DNA of 64,000 nucleotides, taken from Lysinibacillus antri (GTDB lineage: Bacteria > Bacillota > Bacilli > Bacillales_A > Planococcaceae). A model generated the notes under the pieces. The model made no database searches. It saw nothing but the letters and a program-made list of their open reading frames with translations, and was not told the origin of the DNA. Location: NCBI RefSeq assembly GCF_003977595.1, contig NZ_RYYR01000011.1, forward strand, positions 1 through 64,000, read 5' to 3'. Within the stretch, counting starts at the first letter, position 1; every line of letters starts with the position of its first letter. The position numbers and the translations under genes are program-made. This document shows positions 33,593 to 42,789 of this stretch, piece after piece.

Positions 33593-34450
33593 TTAATTTC
33601 CATCCACATATTTGCCATGTTTCGGGATGGCCATTGTTTCAAAATCGATGGCTAAACATTGAAGTTGTAGCGTTAAATCTTCCCCTTGCATTGGACCACC
33701 ATGACCCGTGACGGCAATGGATGGTTTTAAGGATTCTAGTTTCTTTACCGAATCCCATGCTTGGTTCCAATCTGTTGTAAAGTAGCGAGGCGGCCCACTA
33801 ATTTCTTTTTCTTGTACTAACACTTTGAATAAAGATTCTTGTTTAACAGAAATAAAGGCATCTCCTGCGATTAATGCGCGGTCTGCTTCTCTAAAGAATG
33901 ATACATGACCCGGTGAGTGTCCTGGCGTATGATACCAAGCCCAATCCTTTAATAGCGGAATTGTGCCGTCAGCTGGCAATGGCTTCACATGGGATCCTAA
34001 ATTAATGGCTTCGTTTGGAAAATACGGCGACATTCGTGATACAAGTCCCCCGCCCTCTACAGTTGGATCTGCTTCTGGATAACTTTGTTTCCCCGTTAAA
34101 TAAGGAATTTCTAATTTATGTGCGTACACTGGAACATCCCAATGCTTAACTAGCTCTATAATTGCCCCGACATGATCAAAATGACCATGTGTTAAAATGA
34201 TTCCATTTGGCCGCGCACCTGGTCCAAAACGATTTTCTGCTTCTTTGATGATGGTATCCGCAGATTTTGGCATTCCTGCGTCAACTAGCGTCCATCCTGT
34301 AGAATTGGTTTTTTCGCCTACCATGCAAATATTGACAACTTGTATGGTGAATAAATAGATATCCGGAGTTACCTCTACACCAATTCCGCTCATAAGTGAA
34401 GACATGGGAATATATTTATAATCCTCACCATAATTCATTTGTTCATCCAA
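33593..34450 (-). CDS. MBL-fold metallo-hydrolase
   Basis: A 285-residue metallo-beta-lactamase-fold hydrolase. Metal ligands: GIILTHGHFDHVGAI (HxHxDH), HTPGHSPGHVSFF (His), LIAGDAF (Asp) and AVTGHGGP (final His). This is a glyoxalase-II-like arrangement for two zinc or iron ions. TTG at 34450 is the start, seven bases after GGGAGGT. It is preceded by metA on the same strand, but a terminator separates them. The substrate is unknown; relatives hydrolyse thioesters, lactones or phosphoesters. Confidence 0.85.
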   Translation of the reverse strand: MDEQMNYGEDYKYIPMSSLMSGIGVEVTPDIYLFTIQVVNICMVGEKTNSTGWTLVDAGMPKSADTIIKEAENRFGPGARPNGIILTHGHFDHVGAIIELVKHWDVPVYAHKLEIPYLTGKQSYPEADPTVEGGGLVSRMSPYFPNEAINLGSHVKPLPADGTIPLLKDWAWYHTPGHSPGHVSFFREADRALIAGDAFISVKQESLFKVLVQEKEISGPPRYFTTDWNQAWDSVKKLESLKPSIAVTGHGGPMQGEDLTLQLQCLAIDFETMAIPKHGKYVDGN

Positions 34451-34570
34451 TTTGTTTACCTCCCTTTTCCACTATTTTTTCTTATTCGGCCATATTTATA
34501 CAAAGTGGAAAAAGCCCACAAAAAATGTGAGCTTACTTCAATGATATTTTGCTAACTATATCAAGGTAGT

Positions 34571-34612
34571 AAAAAGCCAAGCACAGAGTTTTCTACATGC
34601 TTAGCTTTTTCA
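34571..34612 (-). terminator. Terminator of metA
   Basis: On the minus strand AAAAAGCTAAGCATG...TGTGCTTGGCTTTTTA, a stem with a T run about 40 bases after the metA stop codon. Confidence 0.7.
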
Positions 34613-34654
34613 AATTGTATTAAATTTTCAGAATTGTTTAAGTACCAGGCACCA

Positions 34655-35593
34655 CTAAATATGAAACTCAATATTGTCCTCAACGAAATGCCAATCATAT
34701 GGTGTTTCTTGGTATACGTAGTAGTTGAGCCAGTTGTAGAACAATAGGTGCGAATGGGCGCGCCATGTGTTTTTTGGTGTTTGGCTTGGGTCGTTATTTG
34801 GGAAGTAGTTTACTGGCATGTCAACCGGCTCTCCTTTTGCTACATCCCGTGAATATTCATCCGCTAATGTAGTTGCGTCATATTCCAGATGACCTGTAAT
34901 CATAATATGTTTTGTATCTTTTGATTGGATAATGAATGGTCCAGCTTCTTCTGAATAGCTAAGTAATCGTAATTCTGGATGTTCACGCACTTCCTCAATG
35001 GAAACCGATGTATGACGAGAATGTGGTGCCATGTATTCATCACTAAAGCCACGTACTAAATCCACTGTTAAGTCTGTAATCACGTGAGAATAAATTCCTG
35101 AACATTTTTTTGGTAGTTCGAATTTTCCGATATTGAACAGGTGATAAAGTGCAGCTTGTGCTCCCCAGCAAATATACATACAAGATGTAACATTTACTTT
35201 TGCCCAATCCATCACATCGGTATATTCTTGCCAATAGCTGACATCTTCAAATTCCATTCGTTCCACAGGTGCTCCTGTAATAATCATACCATCAAAACGA
35301 CGGTGTTTGATTTCGTCGAACGTTTTGTAAAATGTATCTAAATGTGATTTGGATACATTTCGAGATGCGTAAGTTGCCGTATTTAAAAACGTCACATTTA
35401 CTTGTAATGGCGTATTTCCTAGTAAACGTAATAGTTGAATTTCAGTCTTTTCTTTTTCAGGCATTAGGTTGAAGACTAATAGATTTAATGGACGAATTTG
35501 TTGTGTTTTGGCACGATCTTCTTCCATAACGAAAATTTTCTCTTGGCGCAGAATCTCTCCTGCAGGTAAATTCTTTTGTATATTAATTGGCAT
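34655..35593 (-). CDS. metA: Homoserine O-acyltransferase MetA
   Basis: A 312-residue MetA (homoserine O-succinyl- or acetyltransferase), acylating homoserine in the first committed step to methionine. Visible motifs: N terminus [20 protein letters not shown], catalytic Cys in [13 protein letters not shown], the [10 protein letters not shown] block, and [18 protein letters not shown] with the catalytic His and Glu. ATG at 35593 follows GGGGGAA; the longer reading to 35647 lies within the leader terminator. A SAM riboswitch and terminator precede the gene, so transcription stops when S-adenosylmethionine is plentiful. Most Bacillaceae MetA proteins use acetyl-CoA. Confidence 0.95.
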   Translation of the reverse strand: MPINIQKNLPAGEILRQEKIFVMEEDRAKTQQIRPLNLLVFNLMPEKEKTEIQLLRLLGNTPLQVNVTFLNTATYASRNVSKSHLDTFYKTFDEIKHRRFDGMIITGAPVERMEFEDVSYWQEYTDVMDWAKVNVTSCMYICWGAQAALYHLFNIGKFELPKKCSGIYSHVITDLTVDLVRGFSDEYMAPHSRHTSVSIEEVREHPELRLLSYSEEAGPFIIQSKDTKHIMITGHLEYDATTLADEYSRDVAKGEPVDMPVNYFPNNDPSQTPKNTWRAHSHLLFYNWLNYYVYQETPYDWHFVEDNIEFHI

Positions 35594-35632
35594 TTTGTTC
35601 CCCCATTTCTTTTTACGCCATTTTTGTGCAAA

Positions 35633-35670
35633 TAAAAAACCTCTCACTCCAGCATGAGGATGAGAGGGTA
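35633..35670 (-). terminator. Riboswitch expression-platform terminator
   Basis: On the minus strand ACCCTCTCATCC, loop, GGAGTGAGAGGTTTTTTATT, directly after the S-box aptamer and before metA. Confidence 0.88.
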
Positions 35671-35684
35671 CAATTTATGTGCGC

Positions 35685-35793
35685 ACTCTTATCTCCCAAG
35701 ACAATTTTGTCTTGCTGGAATTAGCACCTTTCTAACATGTTAGAGGTTGCTGAAGCTTCACTGGGCCATTTCCCTCTGCTTCTCTTGATAAGA
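35685..35793 (-). ncRNA. SAM riboswitch (S-box) aptamer
   Basis: The minus strand shows the canonical S-box words in order: CTTATCAAGAGAAGCAGAGG GA, TGGCCCAGTGAAGCTTCAGC AACC, AAGGTGCTAATTCCAGCA and the closing GAGATAAGAG. It binds S-adenosylmethionine and favours the terminator that follows. It controls metA. Confidence 0.95.
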
Positions 35794-35850
35794 CATATGA
35801 AATTAATAGTAATACTACCATGGAAAACAAATATTTGCAATATTCTATCG

Positions 35851-36618
35851 TTATTTTTTTGTATTTATTTGCTCTTTCCATTTGGTCATTTCTTTTTCTT
35901 CTAATTGTTGTTGTAAAGTAACATCCCAATTATCTAGTAAGGTATTCCATACTTTAGAAAATATTTTCTCATTTTGATCGTCAAACAAAACAAATTCAAT
36001 ACACGGCACATCATTGATTTGTCCATCTTCAATCGAATCAATCGATGAAATGACGAGCTCGTTTGCCTGCTCATCACCTTCATCCTCGTCACCTATTGCT
36101 TGTAATTCCTCGATAATTTGTTGATCCGATATTTGAAGTTCTTCGGTTTGACTATGATGGCGATACATATCTTCTGGAAAATCCTCGTAGTCTAGCACTG
36201 ACTCGATTTCTCCTTGTAAGAAAGATTTGTGAGTAGGACTATATAAAAGCTCCATTGTCTTCACGTCTTGATTCTCTTCAAAGATTCCACTTGCTAGTTG
36301 TGAGCTGCCTTTTTCGGTTAGTTGATAATATTCTTCCTTACGAATTAGCTCCGTTCGCTCCATTTTTGACAATAAATCTTGGACAAACAGTTCTTCTACT
36401 AATAAAATTTCACTTAGCTGCTCAGCCTTTTTAAATTTGGCCTTTTGCACGGATAGGAGGAGCATTTTCATTAAAATATCCATTTTTGTTCGAACAACGG
36501 GCTTGTAAGAAATGGTCACCGTATGAACAGGGACACACCAAATAGATGTATCAAGAATGGTCGCATTGTTTCTTTTTAATTGATCCGATAGTTTCGATTG
36601 AAGTGCTTGAAGTTCCAT
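35851..36618 (-). CDS. Hypothetical protein, operon partner of the large helicase
   Basis: A 255-residue acidic soluble protein. The central part looks like a winged helix (AEQLSEILLVEELFVQDLLS followed by KMERTELIRKEEYYQLTEKG). The C-terminal half is very acidic (AIGDEDEGDEQANE). It begins 22 bases after the helicase gene, so the two are co-transcribed and translationally close. ATG at 36618 follows GAAAGGAAA. I know no family name. A DNA- or RNA-binding or loading partner of the helicase is a reasonable inference. Confidence 0.68.
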   Translation of the reverse strand: MELQALQSKLSDQLKRNNATILDTSIWCVPVHTVTISYKPVVRTKMDILMKMLLLSVQKAKFKKAEQLSEILLVEELFVQDLLSKMERTELIRKEEYYQLTEKGSSQLASGIFEENQDVKTMELLYSPTHKSFLQGEIESVLDYEDFPEDMYRHHSQTEELQISDQQIIEELQAIGDEDEGDEQANELVISSIDSIEDGQINDVPCIEFVLFDDQNEKIFSKVWNTLLDNWDVTLQQQLEEKEMTKWKEQINTKK

Positions 36619-36640
36619 GTTGATTTCCTTTCAAATGAAC

Positions 36641-39600
36641 TTATGAAGTGAAGCTTACGAGATCTCGATAGCCACTTTGAGATTTTACTGTGGACAATAA
36701 TTGGCGATACATTTGCTTCGTCTCTTCTTTTTTCGGACGTTTCGTAAACATATCTGTACTGCCAATCAACACTAACAGCTCCCGCGCGCGTGACAAGGCA
36801 ACATTTAAACGTCGATAATCTTTCGCAAACCCAATATCTCCATGTTTGTTATCGTTATTGCGGACCATACTTACTAAAATAACATCCATTTCCATCCCTT
36901 GGAACTTATCGACAGAACCTGTTCGGATATGTAAATGTGGTAAGTGAAGCTCTTGTTCAATTAAGCGGTTAATTCTTTTTACTTGTTCAGCATAGAAACT
37001 AATAACACCCACTGATTTTAATGCCTTTTCTTCAATCAAGCCTTGTTGTTTCGCTTGCTCTGTCGCTTTATTTAAATCAAGCAACATCGTACGAATGGTG
37101 TTTAACTCAGCTTCATTAAATAAACTAGCTCCTTCTTTCATTCGTTCTTCAAAGTAGGAAGGTTGATTTGGCAGATCAATCCACAGTAAATGTTCGCTTC
37201 GTTTAATTAGAGGACTTTCTAATTTATGATCGCGCATCGCATCGGAATCCGTTAAGCCACATTTAAGTGATTCATTTTCACTTTCATAAAATGGTGTGAT
37301 CGTTTGCATAATGTTTTCGTGCATTCGATATTGAAGTGCCAGCATTTTTTTGTTCGAGGACGGTAAGTTTTTATAAAGACGTTCAAATAGCGACTCTTCT
37401 AATAATTTTTCGAGTTCACGCTTTTGCTCAAACGTATCGCTTTCTTTAATGACCGTTTCTAATGTTTCTTCAAACGTATCATCTCCAATTAACGGAGGTA
37501 GTTGATGATGGTCCCCTACTAGCACAATTTTCCTTCCTTTTAACATCGGCAGTAAAAGTTCCGGTGGTGTTGCTTTCGATACTTCATCGATAATGACCAC
37601 ATCGAAAATTGGATAGTTGTCCATAAACTCTTTATTGGCAGAAGCAACACATGTTGTTCCTATTACATTTGCGTGTTTCACGTACAGTTTTCGAATTTCG
37701 TCCAAATCGTGTTCAGTTGCTTGTTCAAGTAAAGCTTTCCATTCCACTTGAAGTTGTTGCGCAACCGGAAGCATGTCAATTTTTAAGTTCAACTTTTCAA
37801 TAGTTGCTTCTAGGTTTTGGATCATTTCTTTCGTCTTTTCAAGCTCTAATTCCGGATTTTGCTTTGTTAGTTGTTCGGTTTCTTCATATTCTTTTTCGAG
37901 TCGGATTCCAGTGCCGTTTAACTCTTTTAACTGAAGAATAAATTCTTTTAACACCGATTCCCCATGTACGAGCTCTTTCGTAACGCTTTCGAGTTCTGAA
38001 GTTTTTTTCTCCAATTGTTGATTCAACTCATCAAGTTTTGTTTTATTTTCGTGATGTGTATGAATTTCTTCGTTTAATACTTGAATAATTGACGCCAATT
38101 CATCCTCTGATGGGATAATGTCTGGTGGGTCAATGGCTGCTAGTTGTTCTTTATAGGAGTTGGCTGTTTGTTCTAAATTTGCTTTTTTCATGCGCAAACT
38201 ATCAACAGCGGAATGATTGATCCCATTTTGTTGCATAATTTGATCGGTTACTTCTTCTTTAATTTTCGTAAAAACTAGAATCGATTCATCAATGAGTGCA
38301 CGATAACGAACGGCTAACGTATTTAAGTACAGCTTTCTAGCATATAACCCTTCAATTGAACGAGTCCCGTTTAATGCGTTAATTTTTTTCTGCGCAATGG
38401 CGTGACTTAATTTCGTTAAAAATTCGTTAATCTCATTTAGTGAATATTGGTGATTAGGCGGTAGTTGGGAAACTTGTACTTGTATCCCTAAAGTTGTTCG
38501 ATTATACTCCATCGCCTTATCAAGACGGGCTGTTATGTCTTTTAACGATTTAAACTGATCGATTTGTCCAGAAAGCTTATCCATATCCGAAAACAACTGG
38601 CTTAACACATAACCACGGCGAATTTGGTGTTGTTCGATAAACTGTTCAAGCTCATATATTTTTTTTAAGGATGCAATTTGATCGACGAGTTCCGAGATTT
38701 GATTTGTTTTAGATTCAATTTGCTGCAATTCATTGTTGATGGTAGTAATTTCGCCCTGTATTTGACGAAGCTTGGAATCTACTTGAACAAACTGTACCAC
38801 TTGTTTTGATTTCGCTATTTTTCCCTGTGCGAATTGAATTTGTTTTTCGCTATTTTCTATTGAACCGATTGCAGAAATTTGGTTCGTTAGTTCGTTCAAT
38901 CTAGTATTTATTTTCTCTTGGGCATTGCGGAGTTTTTCAATCGATTCCTCTACTTTTTCTCGTTCTTTTTTAAGTGGAATAATTTGTTTTTTCAGTTCGG
39001 CAATTTCAACTGTGATGTTCTTTAATTTTTCCTGTGCTTGTTGTTTCTCGATTATTTGCTCCTCAAGATGCTGTTCTTTTTCTTTTAACGAGCCAATTTC
39101 TTCTGTACATTGTTGAATTTCATCATTTAATTGCTGTTCCTTCGTTTGATGCTGACTAATTTCGTGCGTGATCGCTTCATAAGTTTGTGCTTTCCAATAA
39201 TCAGCCACATTTTCTTCGATAAACTTCTTGCCTTCTTCTTCAATGCTTTCGGTGCGTCCGTAGCGTAAAATCCGTATATCTTTATTGGACAATAAACGAC
39301 CTAGCGCATTGTCTACAGCTAGGTTGGATTGAGAAGCAATTAACGTTTTTAAACCGGCTTTGGCATTTTGATAACAGATTTCCGAAATAACCGTCGTTTT
39401 CCCTGTACCTGGGGGGCCTTGAATGACGTATAAATCTTCTGCACTTACTGCACCAATGACAGCATCCCGTTGATATTCATTTAAGTTATTATGAAATTCA
39501 AGGTCGACATCGGTTTTTCGCTCTGCAATGGTCGGGTGATCCTCAAATAAAATTGTTTCGAGGTTGGCATTGGCTGCTAACCCTTCTTTTAACCGTTCAA

Positions 39601-40411
39601 ACCCTTTTAGTAAGCGATTCAATTGGGATTTCGTTGACGCATTGCTAAAGGAGATATATTCCGTTGAAAAGTCAAATTCATTGTTACGAACAAGTTTTGC
39701 AACCTTTGCATTAAGTTCGATTACAACAGTATGGTCTTGACGATTCGCCTTTGTGACTTCCCCAATCTCTCGGTTATACCCTTTCACATAAGCACTTAAT
39801 CCTTTTAGTTGCTTCCACTGTTTGTCATCGATTCCGTTACAACGCAATGTCACTTTCGAGAAGTCTTGACTGTATTGGACCGAACTAAATGTTGCATCAA
39901 TATCATCAATAGACGCATTTTTATATAAAACTTTTAAATAACCTTCCCAGCTTGTAATTCGTTTGTTGACATAATCAAAACGTTCTTTCGCTTCAGGTAA
40001 TTGGGCGATCGTTGAAATAAATGCCTCTGGATATGTATGGCCATTAATCCGTGAAGGAACAAGGTTGATCCGCATTTTTTGACGTCGATTCGTTTCTATG
40101 GGGGTACGGGCCCCTCTCGTTCGAAAACTCTTGGCAACTAAACCATTTTTAAGATCAAAGGCACAATCCATAATGACGACACGGCCACCGAATTTTTTTG
40201 CTAGATTGACGTTACGCTTATTATCAAAATAAAGGGTTAAAGAAATGGAAGTTTGTTCAATCGATAATTTTTCTATATAAACGGTAAATGGATTTTGTAA
40301 TTTGAAAAAGGCATGTTCATCTTGAAAATGTTGTTTTATTGCTTCCCGAGCTGTATTGGTTAACACGATAAAGCATTTGACCGTCTCGTTTGCTACCATT
40401 TTTTGTACCAT
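36641..40411 (-). CDS. Large SF1 (Upf1/Dna2-like) helicase with central coiled coil
   Basis: A 1257-residue superfamily 1 helicase. An N-terminal region of about 315 residues of unknown fold precedes NEYQRDAVIGA and the Walker A motif IQGPPGTGKTTV (near residue 335). A very long charged coiled coil (roughly 410-890) splits the motor, as in AAA_11/AAA_12 helicases with extended stalks. Then come Walker B VVIIDEVSKATPPELLLPM (near 940), LVGDHHQLPPL, LQYRMHENIM, GSVDKFQGMEMDVILVSMVR and NVALSRARELLVLIG. ATG at 40411 follows GGAGG. Such enzymes unwind RNA or DNA; several related multi-gene helicase loci act in phage defence, though none is shown for this pair. The operon has an unusual structured leader. 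Confidence 0.85.
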   Translation of the reverse strand: MVQKMVANETVKCFIVLTNTAREAIKQHFQDEHAFFKLQNPFTVYIEKLSIEQTSISLTLYFDNKRNVNLAKKFGGRVVIMDCAFDLKNGLVAKSFRTRGARTPIETNRRQKMRINLVPSRINGHTYPEAFISTIAQLPEAKERFDYVNKRITSWEGYLKVLYKNASIDDIDATFSSVQYSQDFSKVTLRCNGIDDKQWKQLKGLSAYVKGYNREIGEVTKANRQDHTVVIELNAKVAKLVRNNEFDFSTEYISFSNASTKSQLNRLLKGFERLKEGLAANANLETILFEDHPTIAERKTDVDLEFHNNLNEYQRDAVIGAVSAEDLYVIQGPPGTGKTTVISEICYQNAKAGLKTLIASQSNLAVDNALGRLLSNKDIRILRYGRTESIEEEGKKFIEENVADYWKAQTYEAITHEISQHQTKEQQLNDEIQQCTEEIGSLKEKEQHLEEQIIEKQQAQEKLKNITVEIAELKKQIIPLKKEREKVEESIEKLRNAQEKINTRLNELTNQISAIGSIENSEKQIQFAQGKIAKSKQVVQFVQVDSKLRQIQGEITTINNELQQIESKTNQISELVDQIASLKKIYELEQFIEQHQIRRGYVLSQLFSDMDKLSGQIDQFKSLKDITARLDKAMEYNRTTLGIQVQVSQLPPNHQYSLNEINEFLTKLSHAIAQKKINALNGTRSIEGLYARKLYLNTLAVRYRALIDESILVFTKIKEEVTDQIMQQNGINHSAVDSLRMKKANLEQTANSYKEQLAAIDPPDIIPSEDELASIIQVLNEEIHTHHENKTKLDELNQQLEKKTSELESVTKELVHGESVLKEFILQLKELNGTGIRLEKEYEETEQLTKQNPELELEKTKEMIQNLEATIEKLNLKIDMLPVAQQLQVEWKALLEQATEHDLDEIRKLYVKHANVIGTTCVASANKEFMDNYPIFDVVIIDEVSKATPPELLLPMLKGRKIVLVGDHHQLPPLIGDDTFEETLETVIKESDTFEQKRELEKLLEESLFERLYKNLPSSNKKMLALQYRMHENIMQTITPFYESENESLKCGLTDSDAMRDHKLESPLIKRSEHLLWIDLPNQPSYFEERMKEGASLFNEAELNTIRTMLLDLNKATEQAKQQGLIEEKALKSVGVISFYAEQVKRINRLIEQELHLPHLHIRTGSVDKFQGMEMDVILVSMVRNNDNKHGDIGFAKDYRRLNVALSRARELLVLIGSTDMFTKRPKKEETKQMYRQLLSTVKSQSGYRDLVSFTS

Positions 40412-40454
40412 GAACACCCTCCTCTATCTTAATTAAATCAATTTCGCCTTGGCG

Positions 40455-40582
40455 TAATTGCGTCCGGATTTTGAATTGTGCTTGCACAATTAACTCCTTA
40501 CAAAATCCGTGACATCCGCCTGGGGCTTTATCATCATTTAGCTGGGTTTGAACCCAGCTGAATGATGATAAAGTATTCACAA
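40455..40582 (-). other. Structured leader upstream of the helicase operon
   Basis: On the minus strand, first a long near-perfect hairpin TTTATCATCATTCAGCTGGG, loop, and its complement (40537-40582). Then CGGATTTTG, TAAGGAGTT, AATTGTGC, AA, GCACAATT, CAAAATCCG (about 40470-40515), a two-part stem with a one-sided bulge that contains AAGGAG. The 3' hairpin may be the terminator of the gene at 40674-41099. No credible protein is encoded, although one frame stays open. Confidence 0.6.
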
Positions 40583-40673
40583 ACGTCATTATAACAAGAT
40601 AATCGCCTACTGTGTAGTTTCGTAATTATTCAAAAATAAAACAGACTAGCAACGGTGCTAGCCTGAGTCATTG

Positions 40674-41099
40674 TTAGTTGTTAATTCTTGCAATTTCTGC
40701 GTATTTTGCATCCCACACCGGGTCAATTTTACTTAATGGCGTTGGGCGGAAATTGTCTTTTTTCACTAGCGTATGTAATGTCTTACCAACTGCAGCGAGC
40801 GAGCCATCTTCGTGTAAAATTTCATACCCGTATGTTGTACGAAGTTTTGAATGGGATTCAACCCATGTACGAACAGTAGCTACTTGTCCATAACGCATCG
40901 CTTTTTTGTATTGAACAGATACATCTAATACAGGCGAAATGTATCCTTGTTCTTCTAGCCCTGCATAGTTATATCCTAAGTCGGAAATAAGCTTCGTACG
41001 GCCAATTTCCATCCAAATTAAATAATTCGCATGATACACCACACCCATTTGATCTGTTTCGGCATAGCGGATTTCGATTTGTTTTTCACTGACAAACAT
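40674..41099 (-). CDS. 4-hydroxybenzoyl-CoA thioesterase-family protein (YneP/YbgC-like)
   Basis: A 141-residue hot-dog-fold acyl-CoA thioesterase. IEIRYAETDQMGVVYHANYL followed by IWMEIGRTKLI is the 4HBT signature, with the catalytic Asp in ETDQMGVVYHANY. Relatives hydrolyse short or medium acyl-CoA. ATG at 41099 follows GAGGTGAAGG. It lies upstream of the helicase operon on the same strand but is separated by 260 bases with hairpins, so it is probably transcribed separately. Confidence 0.87.
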   Translation of the reverse strand: MFVSEKQIEIRYAETDQMGVVYHANYLIWMEIGRTKLISDLGYNYAGLEEQGYISPVLDVSVQYKKAMRYGQVATVRTWVESHSKLRTTYGYEILHEDGSLAAVGKTLHTLVKKDNFRPTPLSKIDPVWDAKYAEIARINN

Positions 41100-41263
41100 T
41101 TACCTTCACCTCAAAAGTAATTATAGCGTAAAAATAAATGATGTGTGGCAATTTGCTCTGAATTTGTCATGCTTAATTAAGCTTTCTTATCGGGAATCTA
41201 AGCATTGTATGAAGCTCATTTATTTTTCACATACTTTTGTTAAATTTAAATGAGGATGTGTGG

Positions 41264-41431
41264 ATGATGGAAAAAGTAAAATTTGCACAATTAAACCATG
41301 ATCAATTAAAGGAACTAACTGAATTAGAAGAAAGACTAGGGGTTACGCTAATTGCATATGATCCAAAATTAAAAAATGAAAATACGGAACAAATTCATAT
41401 GGAAATTTCGGATGATTTCACAATATTATAA
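41264..41431 (+). CDS. Small conserved hypothetical protein
   Basis: A 55-residue acidic protein (MMEKVKFAQLNHDQLKELTE then LEERLGVTLIAYDPKLKNEN). ATG at 41264, or 41267, has GAGG eight bases upstream; the earlier ATG at 41237 has none. A strong terminator directly follows. Looks like a short helix plus strand fold. Family not recognised with confidence. Confidence 0.68.
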   Translation: MMEKVKFAQLNHDQLKELTELEERLGVTLIAYDPKLKNENTEQIHMEISDDFTIL

Positions 41432-41435
41432 CTGA

Positions 41436-41471
41436 TAAAAGTGTTTAGGAGCCGATACCTAAACACTTTTA
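41436..41471 (+). terminator. Rho-independent terminator
   Basis: AAAAGTGTTTAGG...CCTAAACACTTTTAATTTTTTT right after the small gene. Confidence 0.88.
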
Positions 41472-41640
41472 ATTTTTTTGAACTATATATTTTTCATTCT
41501 GTTATACAAAACGGAAGAACAATGAAAATAATAATACAGATCATATTTGGCGATAATATGATGTGTGAATACAGTTATAGATATTGATTGGGAATTATGG
41601 TAGGATTAAACTCTAGACAATTGAAGGACGTGAACATAAG

Positions 41641-42012
41641 TTGATTAAAATTGAATTACCAAAACCAGATGTTGTTATTTATCAACGTCAGCAAGAACTA
41701 AAAGAAGGCGATGTGCCAATCACACCGTATCATGGGTTTATTGATTTTCATAAAATTACGCGTGAAAAAGGCGGGTTTTTCTTATTTTACAATAAAGCAA
41801 ATGAAGTATTATTTGTAGGGAAAGCGCGTAAAATTCGTCAACGGATCAAAAAACATTTTGAAGATAATGTATCGCCAATGAAAAATCATCGCGATGAAAT
41901 TTATAAAATTGAAGTGTATGAAGTGGAAGATGCAATGGAACGTGAAATTTACGAAACGTATGCGATCAATTTCCTTCGTGCGAAATATAATGTGGACAAG
42001 GTGTTTTATTAA
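41641..42012 (+). CDS. GIY-YIG-family protein
   Basis: A 123-residue protein. GGFFLFYNKANEVLFVGKAR followed by KIRQRIKKHF fits the GIY-YIG nuclease core (strand, ..., VGKA...RI..H) as found in UvrC-like and stand-alone YhbQ-type proteins. The first GIY motif is replaced by FFLFY and the C-terminal Glu may be in EREIYETYAINFL. It starts at TTG 41641 behind AAGGACG. May be a structure-specific DNA endonuclease or an inactive relative. A terminator follows. Confidence 0.75.
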   Translation: MIKIELPKPDVVIYQRQQELKEGDVPITPYHGFIDFHKITREKGGFFLFYNKANEVLFVGKARKIRQRIKKHFEDNVSPMKNHRDEIYKIEVYEVEDAMEREIYETYAINFLRAKYNVDKVFY

Positions 42013-42025
42013 ACTTTGTTCAATG

Positions 42026-42062
42026 GGGCGTTCGAAAATCACTTTTCGGATGCCCCCTTTTT
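42026..42062 (+). terminator. Rho-independent terminator
   Basis: GGGGCGTTCGAAAATCACTT TTCGGATGCCCCCTTTTTTG: a strong stem and T run after the GIY-YIG gene. The stem resembles the left hairpin of the two-copy element at 20607 and 48089. Confidence 0.85.
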
Positions 42063-42109
42063 TGTTCACTAAAAAAGTATGGAGTCAAATTTAACCCCAT
42101 ACCCTTTTA

Positions 42110-42688
42110 CTAAATCTCAATCATTTTTTCGATTTGCTTAATATCTTTTAAAATAAGTTCTTTGTTTTGCATCACGTTATCAAACCATGGTTCAACAGGT
42201 TTCATAAACTGTTCTTCTGGCTCTTTCCCTTCTGCTAACGTGTGCACTAAATAATCAATCATTTTTGTTCGTTGTTCATAAAATTGAATGCGTTTATGAA
42301 AATCTTTGTTGATTTCTTGGTTAAACACTTCCCCTAAACGAATAATCCCTTTATTCACATGTTGTTCAGCATATAACGAAGAACCCGCGATGGCTAGTTT
42401 TTCATTAAAGGAAACAGGCGCTTCTTTAAAGTAGTCTGCCATTAAATTTTCTATTTGGCGTAAAATGAAATGCAGTTCGTCTCTTTGAACTTCTGTCAGT
42501 ATTTTGGTCTTTTCGAAAACAGGTAAAATTTTATGGGTTTCATCAATTAGAAATTTTACTTGCTCTAGTCGTTCAGCTTCATGAGGTACTTTTAGTCGCT
42601 GATAGATCGTCTCTACTACGAATAAACGCTGTAAATAGCCCGTTAATAAAATCATTCCATTGTACTGAGTTTTTGCTTTATTCGACAA
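42110..42688 (-). CDS. Hypothetical helical protein
   Basis: A 192-residue, mostly helical soluble protein with no recognised family. The start is taken as TTG 42688 because AAGGAGGT lies eight bases upstream; ATG at 42721 would have no proper ribosome site and adds a poly-Lys stretch. Regions such as AERLEQVKFLIDETHKILPV and RDELHFILRQIENLMADYF suggest a four-helix bundle. It follows the yhdT-panF genes on the same strand after about 100 bases. Confidence 0.62.
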   Translation of the reverse strand: MSNKAKTQYNGMILLTGYLQRLFVVETIYQRLKVPHEAERLEQVKFLIDETHKILPVFEKTKILTEVQRDELHFILRQIENLMADYFKEAPVSFNEKLAIAGSSLYAEQHVNKGIIRLGEVFNQEINKDFHKRIQFYEQRTKMIDYLVHTLAEGKEPEEQFMKPVEPWFDNVMQNKELILKDIKQIEKMIEI

Positions 42689-42789
42689 CTGAAATGACCT
42701 CCTTTTTTTCTTTTTGGTCATTCCCTACTAGAAAATCCCTAAACTTCTCAATATTATCATTATATAAAAAATCTATAATAGAAACCATA

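Noticed and set aside
40317-40589. Ninety-codon frame upstream of the helicase gene
   Set aside because: It overlaps the helicase start and lies across strong hairpins; no ribosome site. Treated as part of the leader element.
42026-42062. Third copy of the 20.6/48.1-kb element
   Set aside because: Only the hairpin is similar (GCGTTCGAAAATCACTTTTC); the core and right hairpin are absent, so it is called an ordinary terminator.
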